This document shows, in pieces, positions 6,521-13,463 of a stretch of 17,919 bases of DNA. Location: positions 1 to 17,919 of the forward strand of contig JAEDIZ010000040.1 in NCBI GenBank assembly GCA_016296635.1, in the 5' to 3' direction. Under the pieces are notes generated by a model. It was given only the letters and a program-made list of their open reading frames with translations, had not been told where the DNA came from and ran no database searches. Position 1 is the first letter of the stretch, and the number at the start of each line of letters is the position of its first letter. The DNA comes from Oscillospiraceae bacterium. Its GTDB lineage: Bacteria; Bacillota; Clostridia; Oscillospirales; Oscillospiraceae. Both the position numbers and the translations under genes were made by a program.

Positions 6521-8371
6521 ATGAGAGAAAAAAGACAGAGAAGAACTGGCAAACATAGTGTGGCCGGAATAATGGATAGAATTCCGCTGACGAGAAAACT
6601 TTCCGGGTATTTGTTTGTGTTGATCGCTGTTTCAACTCTCTTTTTGATCGTTTTTTTCGCGTTCCAGTTTCAACGCTTTCGCATAACGGCGCAAAGTCAG
6701 GCCAAAACAAATGTCAGTGCGGCTCAGGCGCAATTGATTTCTCTGTTTCATTTACAGGAAGCAAAGGCGAATCAACTTGCAGCCGATCATTCACTGACTT
6801 CGTTTGTTACCAGTGATCACACGAAAATCAGCACAGTGTACAAGGACGCGGCAGAAGCGTCGCTGCGGCAGATGCTGTTGATTCAGGAATACGCCTCGTC
6901 CTCCAAACTTCTGATTGCAAACAAGAACCGGACGGTGCAGTCCTATGACATGCTGTCTATGACCTTGGAAGAGGCACTGTCCTCAGACTGGATTTCGTCT
7001 GATATTTCCAATGCTGCCAACAGCCAGGCGGTGTTCTGGGGTGTTGGAAAGCTGAATGGCAGTGTATCCAAATATGTCGTCTGCTATAAGGGAATCTACA
7101 GCAGCATTGCGCCGTATGAATTGGAGGGAATCATTATCATCGGCACACCCATCGCGCAGATCGAAACGATTCTGAATCGATCCAGCGATGAGATTGAACT
7201 GGTTTTCACGCAGCCGGATTATTCTGCTGTTTCCAGAACAAACCGATTTGGATATGAGGTTTCGGAGCTCAGTGATATTCTGAAAGACAATGAAGTTTTA
7301 TGGAAGATTTATCACGGAAAACTCACGCTGTTTGTAGAATCAGGACTGAATCCTGCGATTCCGTCCAGCCAGATTGATCGGTGGAAGATCATAGGCATCA
7401 GCAATGCCATATCCTATTCTTTCTTCGTTTTGACGGCGTTCTGGTTTGTGGTGCTGAGTGCGGTGTTTGCGGTTTTGACCGTGCTGATGCGTGCCATCAA
7501 CAAGAATATCGCGTTTCGAACGAATGTCATTCTGGAGCACATTGGCAGTATCGCGTCGGAGGATTATGGCATCAACCGGGAACTGGGTGGGGCAGATGAA
7601 TTCTATCTGATCAATGAGGAACTCAATGGGCTTTCCGTTCGTCTGCAAAGACTGATTCGGGAAGACATGATGAGTCAGATTGAGAAACAGCGGATGCAAC
7701 TGGAAATCAAGGAGCAGGAGATCGCAACACTGCACAATCAGATCAATCCACATTATATTGTGAATACACTGGAAGTGATCCGCATGAAGTTGCTCATCAG
7801 CGGAGAAACAGAAAGTTCTGAAATGGTACAGTGTCTTGCAGAGAGCTTGCGTACCTATGCCTGGTCTCCGCGTAGTACCATTACGATTAAAGAAGAACTG
7901 GACTTTTTGGAGCGATATTTTGCACTGCATAATTTTCGATTTATTCAGAAGGTGACTTACCATTTTGAGGTGGAAGATGATGTAAAGCAATGTTCGATTC
8001 CACGCTTTATGATTCAGCCGCTTCTTGAAAACGCAATGAAGCACGGCTTCAAAAACAAGATCGAAAATCCGCACATTGAAATCTCCTGTTTCCGGGACGG
8101 AGAATATTTGATTATTTCGATTGCGGATAACGGCCTGGGTATTGAGGAGCAAAAGCTGCAGAAAATTCAGCAGGCGCTGGGTGCCACACCCAGCGAGAAG
8201 AGTGAAACGCCGGGATCGATCGGACTGATGAATGTCCATCGAAGGCTGCGATTACTGTACGGAAATGATTGTGGATTGAAGATCAAGAGCAAGGTCGGAT
8301 ACGGAACGGAAATTGAAATCATTCTGAAAGATGGTGCTGAAGAAAATGGGCAGAAGTGTACTGATTATTGA
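6521..8371 (+). CDS. YesM-type sensor histidine kinase
   Basis: 616 residues from the ATG at 6521, with GGAGAG about 9 bases upstream. An ATG 24 codons earlier falls on the -10 box of the likely promoter and is rejected. Layout: helix 1 (about 29-50, GYLFVLIAVSTLFLIVFF), an extracytoplasmic sensor of some 240 residues, helix 2 (about 295-325), a HAMP-like linker with coiled coil, a His_kinase (PF06580) domain and a HATPase domain. The phospho-accepting His is in QINPHYIVNTLE (about 411), where most relatives have QINPHFLYNTLD. The ATPase shows LLENAMKHG, ADNGLGI and GSIGLMNVHRRL. It should sense an extracellular carbohydrate or its transporter and phosphorylate the response regulator encoded next, overlapping by 26 bases. 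Confidence 0.93.
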   Translation: MREKRQRRTGKHSVAGIMDRIPLTRKLSGYLFVLIAVSTLFLIVFFAFQFQRFRITAQSQAKTNVSAAQAQLISLFHLQEAKANQLAADHSLTSFVTSDHTKISTVYKDAAEASLRQMLLIQEYASSSKLLIANKNRTVQSYDMLSMTLEEALSSDWISSDISNAANSQAVFWGVGKLNGSVSKYVVCYKGIYSSIAPYELEGIIIIGTPIAQIETILNRSSDEIELVFTQPDYSAVSRTNRFGYEVSELSDILKDNEVLWKIYHGKLTLFVESGLNPAIPSSQIDRWKIIGISNAISYSFFVLTAFWFVVLSAVFAVLTVLMRAINKNIAFRTNVILEHIGSIASEDYGINRELGGADEFYLINEELNGLSVRLQRLIREDMMSQIEKQRMQLEIKEQEIATLHNQINPHYIVNTLEVIRMKLLISGETESSEMVQCLAESLRTYAWSPRSTITIKEELDFLERYFALHNFRFIQKVTYHFEVEDDVKQCSIPRFMIQPLLENAMKHGFKNKIENPHIEISCFRDGEYLIISIADNGLGIEEQKLQKIQQALGATPSEKSETPGSIGLMNVHRRLRLLYGNDCGLKIKSKVGYGTEIEIILKDGAEENGQKCTDY

Positions 8372-9176
8372 TGATGAGCCGTTGATTTGCATGGGCATAT
8401 TAGAGCTGATTAATTGGAAGCAATACGGCTTTGACAAGACAGATGTCTGCTTTAACTTCTCGGACGGTATTAAAGCGGCGTTACGCTATCCCTATTCTCT
8501 GATTATCACAGATATTCTGATCCATGATGACAGCGGCTTGGATATTGCCAGAGCGGTTCGAGAAGCAAAAATGCCGACTAAGATCATCCTTATCAGCGCT
8601 TACGCAGAATTTGATTATGCAAGAGACGGAATTAAGTACGGCGTAGAAAACTATCTGCTGAAACCGCTCCGGAAGGATGAGCTGGAGAAAGCTTTGGCGC
8701 ATCTGGAGTGGGAAACGACCGAGGAGGATATACACTCTGAGCCGAACGAAGAAAAGCGAAAGACGGATTGCCTGCGCATGCCGCAGGATAAAGAAACGTT
8801 GAAATGCAAAGGGACTGTGGATATTGACGGGATTATAAAATACATCCACGAAAACTATGCCAATCCGAAGATTTCACTGACCTGGTTTGCCAACAACGCC
8901 TATGTGAATCCGTCCTATCTTGGCCAGCGATTCCGGCAGAGAACGGGACTCAAGTTTACAGATTATCTGAATCAGTACAGAATTGTAAAAGCCTGTGAGC
9001 TTTTGCTGGAGGATCAATATCTGACATACGAGATCAGCGAAAAGGTCGGCTTCGGAAATGCGACTTATTTCTACCGGGTGTTCAAGAAGGTCACAGGTTA
9101 CGGAACCGAAGAATTTAAGAAAAAAATTGGAAGCGGCTCGATTATCCTTCCTACGATGCAGAAAATAAAACCTTGA
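8346..9176 (+). CDS. YesN-type response regulator with AraC-family DNA-binding domain
   Basis: 276 residues from the ATG at 8346; an ATG at 8331 is also possible, and neither has a strong binding site, consistent with coupling to the kinase gene it overlaps. The N-terminal receiver domain (1-120) has the acidic pair in IIDDEP, phospho-accepting Asp at about 56 (IITDILIHDDSG), Ser in ILISAYAEF and Lys at about 106 (LLKPLRKDE). The usual MPG after the Asp is replaced by LIHDD. A 40-residue charged linker leads to an AraC HTH_18 domain (about 163-265) with NPSYLGQRFRQRTG and VGFGNATYFYRVFKKVTGYG. It is shorter than typical YesN proteins, which carry a long middle region. Likely target: the lyase promoter just downstream and perhaps its own operon. 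Confidence 0.93.
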   Translation: MGRSVLIIDDEPLICMGILELINWKQYGFDKTDVCFNFSDGIKAALRYPYSLIITDILIHDDSGLDIARAVREAKMPTKIILISAYAEFDYARDGIKYGVENYLLKPLRKDELEKALAHLEWETTEEDIHSEPNEEKRKTDCLRMPQDKETLKCKGTVDIDGIIKYIHENYANPKISLTWFANNAYVNPSYLGQRFRQRTGLKFTDYLNQYRIVKACELLLEDQYLTYEISEKVGFGNATYFYRVFKKVTGYGTEEFKKKIGSGSIILPTMQKIKP

Positions 9177-9177
9177 G

Positions 9178-9233
9178 ATGTTGAAAGCTGGGTGCGGAAT
9201 TGTGTGTGCAATTCCGTACCCAGCTTTCAATAT
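9178..9233 (+). terminator. Very long hairpin after the response regulator gene
   Basis: Two 22-base arms (9181-9202 and 9209-9230) pair fully as RNA on the plus strand, with a single G-U wobble, around a TGTGTG loop. Three more pairs extend the base to 9178 and 9233. The hairpin begins directly after the response regulator stop codon and ends before the next operon's promoter. No T tract follows (TATACAAAG instead), so it is not a textbook rho-independent terminator. It may act as a 3' stabiliser, RNase III site or inefficient terminator. The wobble is G-U on the plus strand and A-C on the minus strand, which suggests selection on the plus-strand RNA. Confidence 0.6.
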
Positions 9234-9245
9234 ACAAAGATATAA

Positions 9246-9270
9246 TGCACATATTCGTAGAGTATGTGCA
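9246..9270. promoter_or_regulatory. Inverted repeat, candidate operator upstream of the lyase operon
   Basis: TGCACATA (9246-9253) and TATGTGCA (9263-9270) are perfect inverted repeats with a 9-base spacer. The right half is also part of the palindrome ATGTGCACAT. The site sits about 22 bases upstream of the likely -35 box, suiting an activator such as the AraC-type regulator encoded just upstream. Function is inference. Confidence 0.4.
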
Positions 9271-9291
9271 CATTTTTCTAAAGTCTGTTTC

Positions 9292-9320
9292 TTGTTTGTG
9301 AAAACTGAAAACAGTAAAAT
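9292..9320 (+). promoter_or_regulatory. Likely promoter of the lyase/SDR/E1-E2 operon
   Basis: TTGTTT (9292-9297), 17 bases, then TAAAAT (9315-9320). The boxes are imperfect, as expected for an activated promoter. It leaves a leader of about 100 bases before the lyase ATG. The leader also carries an in-frame ATG at 9397 without a good binding site. Confidence 0.45.
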
Positions 9321-9420
9321 GAAGCATAATCAGTCATACCTTGGATCGCGGCAGAAAACGGCACATTCGGAAGTTGGCCGCAAGAATTGCAATGAAATGA
9401 GCTTGAAGGGACATAAAACA

Positions 9421-10323
9421 ATGGAACACAAAAATGTGAAATTTACAGGCGTCATGTCCGCATTGGTCTCCTGTATTGATGATGAAGGAAACGTTTTTGA
9501 GGACAGTATGCGCCGCCTGATGCGGTGGCAACTGGATGCCGGCATGAAGGGGTTCTATCTCACTGGCGGAACCGGCGAAGGCCCTGTCCTGCAAAAGGAA
9601 ACCAGAAAAAGAATTGTGGAAATTGCAAAGGATGAGGCGAAGAACCAATGCAGGCTGATTGTCCATGTGGGCGCCATTGATCTAAAAACCGCGGTGGAAC
9701 TTGCCAGACATGCAGGTGCAGTCGGCGTTGATGCGATATCTTCTGTGCCTCCGTTCTTTTTCCGCTACGGTGAGCCCCAAATCAAAGACTATTATCAGGC
9801 GCTGTCAGATGTGTCCGGCCTTCCGATTTTGATGTATGCATCTCCGCTGGCCGGGGTCAATATCACCAAGGACATGGTGGATCATTTCATGGATATTCCA
9901 AACATGATCGGCCTCAAGTGGACCAGCTATGACTACTATGCGATGCATAGCATAAAGGAGCTGCGCGGTGGCAACATCAATGTGATCAACGGACCGGACG
10001 AGACGCTGCTGTGCGGTCTGAGCATGGGTGCAGACGGCGGCATTGGCGCAACCTATAATGTCATGCCGAAGCTGTTTGCCCAGATCTATGACAGCTTCAA
10101 GGCCGGAGACATGGAAACGGCGCAGCAGGCCCAGTTCAAGGCAAACAAGCTGATCGAGCTGCTGATCAAGTACGGCGTTGTCTGCGGTATCAAAGATATT
10201 TTGAATATGCTGGGCTTCCAGAGTGGGTATCAGGTTTATCCCCAGAAGCGCTTCACGGACGATGAGCAGGCTGCGTTCAGGGCAGAACTGAAGAAGCTCA
10301 GATACGAGGATGAATATTTGTAA
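9421..10323 (+). CDS. DapA/NanA-family lyase (dihydrodipicolinate synthase family)
   Basis: 300 residues, the usual family length, from the ATG at 9421 with AGGGA 9 bases upstream; longer in-frame starts lack support. A TIM barrel with the GTGE signature (TGGTGEGPVL, near residue 50), the proton-relay Tyr in ILMYASP (about 139) and the Schiff-base Lys in IGLKWTSYD (about 166). These class I enzymes cleave or join pyruvate with an aldehyde: N-acetylneuraminate lyase, 2-keto-3-deoxygluconate aldolase, dihydrodipicolinate synthase and 4-hydroxy-2-oxoglutarate aldolase. The GTGEGPVL and YASP forms fit the NanA/KDG side rather than housekeeping DapA. It leads a catabolic run, 34 bases ahead of an SDR. 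Likely job: release pyruvate or a related 2-oxoacid that the downstream E1/E2 complex then uses. The substrate is inference. Confidence 0.9.
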   Translation: MEHKNVKFTGVMSALVSCIDDEGNVFEDSMRRLMRWQLDAGMKGFYLTGGTGEGPVLQKETRKRIVEIAKDEAKNQCRLIVHVGAIDLKTAVELARHAGAVGVDAISSVPPFFFRYGEPQIKDYYQALSDVSGLPILMYASPLAGVNITKDMVDHFMDIPNMIGLKWTSYDYYAMHSIKELRGGNINVINGPDETLLCGLSMGADGGIGATYNVMPKLFAQIYDSFKAGDMETAQQAQFKANKLIELLIKYGVVCGIKDILNMLGFQSGYQVYPQKRFTDDEQAAFRAELKKLRYEDEYL

Positions 10324-10357
10324 TCATGCAGGGAAACAGCAAGGAGTGAATTATTGT

Positions 10358-11146
10358 ATGGATTATAGAAAGTTGTTTGATATGACCGGCAAGGTCTGCG
10401 TGGTGACTGGTGGAACCGGCTATCTCGGCTCTGCGAACGTGAAAGCAATGAAGGACTTCGGCGCAACGGTGGTGGTTGCATCCCGGCGCCGTCCGGAGGA
10501 CCGGGGCGAGAATATGAACCCGCTGGAATGCGATGCGTTCATACTCTGCGACGTTTCCTCCGTGGAATCAGTCAAGGAATGCTTTCAATCCGTATATGAG
10601 ACCTACGGCAGAATTGATGTGCTGGTCAACGCTGTTGCATACGGTGGAGGATACGGCAAGGAAAGTCAACTGGAACACATGAACGATGAAATGTTCTTCA
10701 AGGGCGTGGACGGGACGCTGGGAACGACGTTCCGCTGCATTCGCGAAGTGGTACCCTATATGAAAGAGCATGGCGGCTCCATCATTAATTACTGCTCTAT
10801 GTATGGCCTGGTTGCACCAGATCTTCGGATTTACGGCGATAACCCTCAGAAGCAGCCGCCAAATTACGGTGCAGGAAAGGCCGGTATCGCGCAGCTTACC
10901 CGTTATGCAGCCGGTGCTCTGGCAGAATACAATATTCGCGTCAACTGCGTGACCCCCGGCCCATTCCCCAAGCCAACCAGGCAGAATGACCCGGCATTTA
11001 ATAAACAGCTTGCAAATAAGACGATGCTCGGCCGTTTCGGAAAGAACTACGAAATGGGCGGTCCGGTGCTGTTGTTGGCTTCCGATGCATCCTCCTTTAT
11101 GACTGGAACGAACATCGTTGTGGACGGCGGCTGGACGGCGTGGTAG
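10358..11146 (+). CDS. SDR-family oxidoreductase, gluconate-5-dehydrogenase-like
   Basis: 262 residues from the ATG at 10358, with AAGGAG 11 bases upstream. A classical short-chain dehydrogenase: nucleotide-binding TGGTGYLG (about 15-22), NAVAYGGG region, catalytic Ser at about 147 (NYCSMYG), Tyr 170 and Lys 174 (YGAGKAG), and the C-terminal MTGTNIVVDGGW. The Ser-to-Tyr gap of 23 residues is longer than the usual dozen. It contains APDLRIYG, a form seen in a subgroup annotated as gluconate-5-dehydrogenase or sugar-acid SDRs. It probably interconverts a keto and a hydroxyl group on a sugar acid with NAD(P)H, before or after the lyase step. The aldo/keto reductase remnant starts 16 bases later, so the genes formed one operon. 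Confidence 0.9.
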   Translation: MDYRKLFDMTGKVCVVTGGTGYLGSANVKAMKDFGATVVVASRRRPEDRGENMNPLECDAFILCDVSSVESVKECFQSVYETYGRIDVLVNAVAYGGGYGKESQLEHMNDEMFFKGVDGTLGTTFRCIREVVPYMKEHGGSIINYCSMYGLVAPDLRIYGDNPQKQPPNYGAGKAGIAQLTRYAAGALAEYNIRVNCVTPGPFPKPTRQNDPAFNKQLANKTMLGRFGKNYEMGGPVLLLASDASSFMTGTNIVVDGGWTAW

Positions 11147-11162
11147 TCAGAGGGACGGATCT

Positions 11163-11468
11163 GTGGAAACAAAACCAGTTAAGGGCGTGGAGTTTTCCAC
11201 ATTGTCTTTGTGAACCGTGCAGTTGGGTGTCAGCTGCGGCATTCGCAATTCTATCACCAAACCGGACGGAAAGATGGCATCTGACACTCTGGATTGCGCG
11301 GTCAATCCCGGCATTATGGTACTGGATACCGCTGCAGCGTATGGTGATTCGGAAGAAACGATCGGGCAGCAGATGAAAAGTCGGAGTGGAAACAGCCAGG
11401 TGAGCGCATGGTTTGTGCGAGCCCGACGGTGTTTTACAATACTATTGGAAGGCGGGGACAAAAAATGA
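11163..11468 (+). pseudogene. Aldo/keto reductase remnant: nonsense codon plus large internal deletion
   Basis: A GTG at 11163 has AGGGA 8 bases upstream, 16 bases after the SDR stop. The frame reads ETKPVKGVEFSTLSL, then a TGA at 11211-11213 where the family has Gly (LGTVQLG), then TVQLGVSCGIRN and LDTAAAYGDSEETIG. The last carries the family Asp and Tyr of the aldo/keto reductase active site. Homology fades near 11396; the remaining barrel, including the catalytic Lys and His segments, is absent. The same frame runs on to a TGA at 11466-11468 that overlaps the next gene's ATG as ATGA, so the deletion may have kept the original C-terminal coupling. About 100 codons remain of an expected 300 or more. 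It cannot be functional. Confidence 0.75.
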
Positions 11469-12460
11469 TTCCGAAAAACGCACAATATAAATCACTGGGG
11501 CTTTCAAAAGCGGATCTGGTGGAGTTGTACCGCACCATGCGGCTGATCCGGCTGTTTGAGGAAACAGCCGTTTCCTATTTTAAACAGGGCATCGTCATCG
11601 GTAACATGCATATGTATGTCGGCGAGGAGGCCGTTGCCACAGGTGTCTGCAAGGCACTGACGAAAGAGGATTATGTGGCCTCGACCCACCGCTGTGACGG
11701 CCATCTGATTGCCAAAGGCGCAGATATTAACAAGATGATGGCCGAGCTGATGGGTAGGGAAAACGGCAACTGCGGCGGCAGAGCGGGGAAAATGCATCAG
11801 ACAGCGCCGGAGGTGGGACTACTGAGTGCCAACGGCATCGTTGGTGCTTCCGAAACTCTGGCCACCGGTCATGCACTTTACTGCTCCATGTATGCACCCG
11901 GTAGAGTGGCTGTGGCATTCTTCGGAGATGGTGGTGGCAACCAGGGCGCGTTTCACGAGTCCATGAATATGGCGGCAGTCTGGAAACTGCCGGTAATCTT
12001 TGTATGTGAGAACAACCACTACGCCATCTCCACCAGCGTTCAGACCTCAACGGCAAAGGGTACGTTCTATCAGAGAGCGGAAGGCTACGGTATTCCGGGC
12101 CTGTTGGTAGACGGCAATGATGTCCTTGCCGTCTACGCGGCGGCGAAGATGGCGGTGGAGCGGGCCAGAAAGGGCGAAGGACCGACGCTGATCGAATGCG
12201 ACACCTATCGTTTTCGCGGTCACCATGAGGGTGACGAGCAGACCTACCGTACCAAGGAAGAGGTTCAGAAGGAACGGGAAAATCGCAACTGCATAACAAA
12301 AATGAAAAATCTGTTGACAGAAGAATTTATGTGGACGGAGGCAGAGGACGAGGCCCTGGGCAAAGAGATCGAGGAAAAAGTCGCGGCTGCCGTTGCCTAT
12401 GGCCTGCAGGGCGAGCCAATGAAGGTCGAAGACATGGAAAAAAACTTGTACGCGGAATGA
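11465..12460 (+). CDS. 2-oxoacid dehydrogenase E1 alpha subunit (AcoA/PdhA-like, thiamine diphosphate)
   Basis: 331 residues from the ATG at 11465, preceded by GGAAGGCGGGG. An upstream in-frame ATG at 11408 lies in the aldo/keto reductase remnant. The thiamine diphosphate motif is GDGGGNQGAFHESMN... ending in ENN, with GDG at about 154-156. The N-terminal RTMRLIRLFEETA and AGKMHQTAPEVGLLSANGIVG segments match the heterotetrameric E1 alpha of acetoin or pyruvate dehydrogenase complexes. CDTYRFRGHHEGD is the phosphorylation-loop region. It decarboxylates a 2-oxoacid (or acetoin) and passes the acyl unit to E2 lipoyl groups. E1 beta follows after 10 bases. The compact 331-residue length is closer to acetoin-dehydrogenase AcoA than to pyruvate E1 alpha, but substrate cannot be fixed by reading. 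Confidence 0.92.
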   Translation: MIPKNAQYKSLGLSKADLVELYRTMRLIRLFEETAVSYFKQGIVIGNMHMYVGEEAVATGVCKALTKEDYVASTHRCDGHLIAKGADINKMMAELMGRENGNCGGRAGKMHQTAPEVGLLSANGIVGASETLATGHALYCSMYAPGRVAVAFFGDGGGNQGAFHESMNMAAVWKLPVIFVCENNHYAISTSVQTSTAKGTFYQRAEGYGIPGLLVDGNDVLAVYAAAKMAVERARKGEGPTLIECDTYRFRGHHEGDEQTYRTKEEVQKERENRNCITKMKNLLTEEFMWTEAEDEALGKEIEEKVAAAVAYGLQGEPMKVEDMEKNLYAE

Positions 12461-12470
12461 GGGAAAGAAA

Positions 12471-13463
12471 ATGAAGCGAATCATGTACAGAGAAGCAATC
12501 GCCGCTGCACTGGCAGAAGAAATGCGCCGGGACGAAAAGGTCTTTGTCATGGGCGAGGATGTTGCCATTACTGGCGGCGTGTATAAGGCAACGAAGGGTC
12601 TTCTGGACGAATTCGGTCCTCAGCGCGTGAGAAATACGCCCTTGTCCGAGTGTGCCATCGCCGGTGCAGCGACGGGTGCAGCAATGTGCGGCGCAAGACC
12701 CGTGGCAGAGATCATGCATATTGATTTTACCGGCGTTGCGATGGATCTTTTCCTCAATCAAATGTCCAAAATGTGCTACAAGACCAACGGCCAGGTTACG
12801 GTTCCGTTGGTGATCCGTACGCAAGGCGGCCGCGGAAGGTCCAACGGCTGTACCCAGTCCCAGAGTTTGGAGGCCCTGTTCACCCACATTCCGGGCCTGA
12901 AAGTGGTTATGCCATCAACCCCCTATGATGCAAAGGGCCTGCTGAAAAGCGCGGTTCGTGATAATAACCCTGTTATCTTTATTGAACATAAGGGCTTGTA
13001 TCAGACAAAGGGCGACGTACCGGAGGAGGAATACCTGATTCCACTGGGGCAAGCAGATGTCAAACGGGAAGGAACGGATGTGACGGTCATTTCCTGGTCG
13101 AAAACAGTACTGACCGCAATGGAGGCGGCAAAGCAGTTGGAAACGCTGGGCATCAGTGCTGAGGTGCTCGACCTTCGCTCTCTGGTACCGCTGGATATGG
13201 ACGCCATCGCGAAGTCTGTTTCAAAAACGGGACGGACCGTCATCACGCATGAGGCATGCGAACGTTCCGGCTACGGCGCGGAGATCGCTGCAAAAATCTC
13301 CGAAGAACTGTTTGATGAGCTGGACGCTCCGATCCTGCGAGTCTGCGGCGCGAATATCCCGGTTCCCAATGCCACACAGCCGGAAATTGAATCTGCACCT
13401 ACGGCGGAAAAAATAGTTGCTGCGGTAAAGCGTGTATGCAAAGGAGGAAACTTCAATGTCTGA
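12471..13463 (+). CDS. 2-oxoacid dehydrogenase E1 beta subunit (AcoB/PdhB-like)
   Basis: 330 residues; ATG with GAGGGA upstream, in a 10-base gap after E1 alpha. Typical E1 beta: an N-terminal pyrimidine-binding domain with FVMGEDVAITGGVYKATKGL and NTPLSECAIAGAATGAA (its conserved Glu activates the thiamine cofactor), RTQGGRGRSNGCTQSQSLEA, then a transketolase C-terminal domain (LDLRSLVPLDMDAI, ITHEACERSGYGAEIA). It forms an alpha2beta2 E1 with the product of the preceding gene. QSQSLEA replaces the more common QHSQSLEA-type segment, a small deviation near the active-site entrance. Its last 8 bases overlap the E2 start, indicating translational coupling and fixed stoichiometry. Confidence 0.93.
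   Translation: MKRIMYREAIAAALAEEMRRDEKVFVMGEDVAITGGVYKATKGLLDEFGPQRVRNTPLSECAIAGAATGAAMCGARPVAEIMHIDFTGVAMDLFLNQMSKMCYKTNGQVTVPLVIRTQGGRGRSNGCTQSQSLEALFTHIPGLKVVMPSTPYDAKGLLKSAVRDNNPVIFIEHKGLYQTKGDVPEEEYLIPLGQADVKREGTDVTVISWSKTVLTAMEAAKQLETLGISAEVLDLRSLVPLDMDAIAKSVSKTGRTVITHEACERSGYGAEIAAKISEELFDELDAPILRVCGANIPVPNATQPEIESAPTAEKIVAAVKRVCKGGNFNV

Noticed and set aside
7340..8239. 299-codon open frame antisense to the sensor kinase
   Set aside because: Shadow of the kinase gene: no ribosome binding site and no recognisable motifs, while the plus strand carries a clear histidine kinase.
8401..8420. TTAG...TTAATT sequence resembling the 4507-4533 palindrome
   Set aside because: It lies inside the response regulator coding region and the symmetry is poor; it looks like a chance AT-rich match.
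11211..11213. In-frame TGA in the aldo/keto reductase as a selenocysteine codon
   Set aside because: The family has Gly at this place, no Sec insertion hairpin is apparent downstream, and most of the enzyme is missing anyway. A GGA-to-TGA mutation is the simpler reading.
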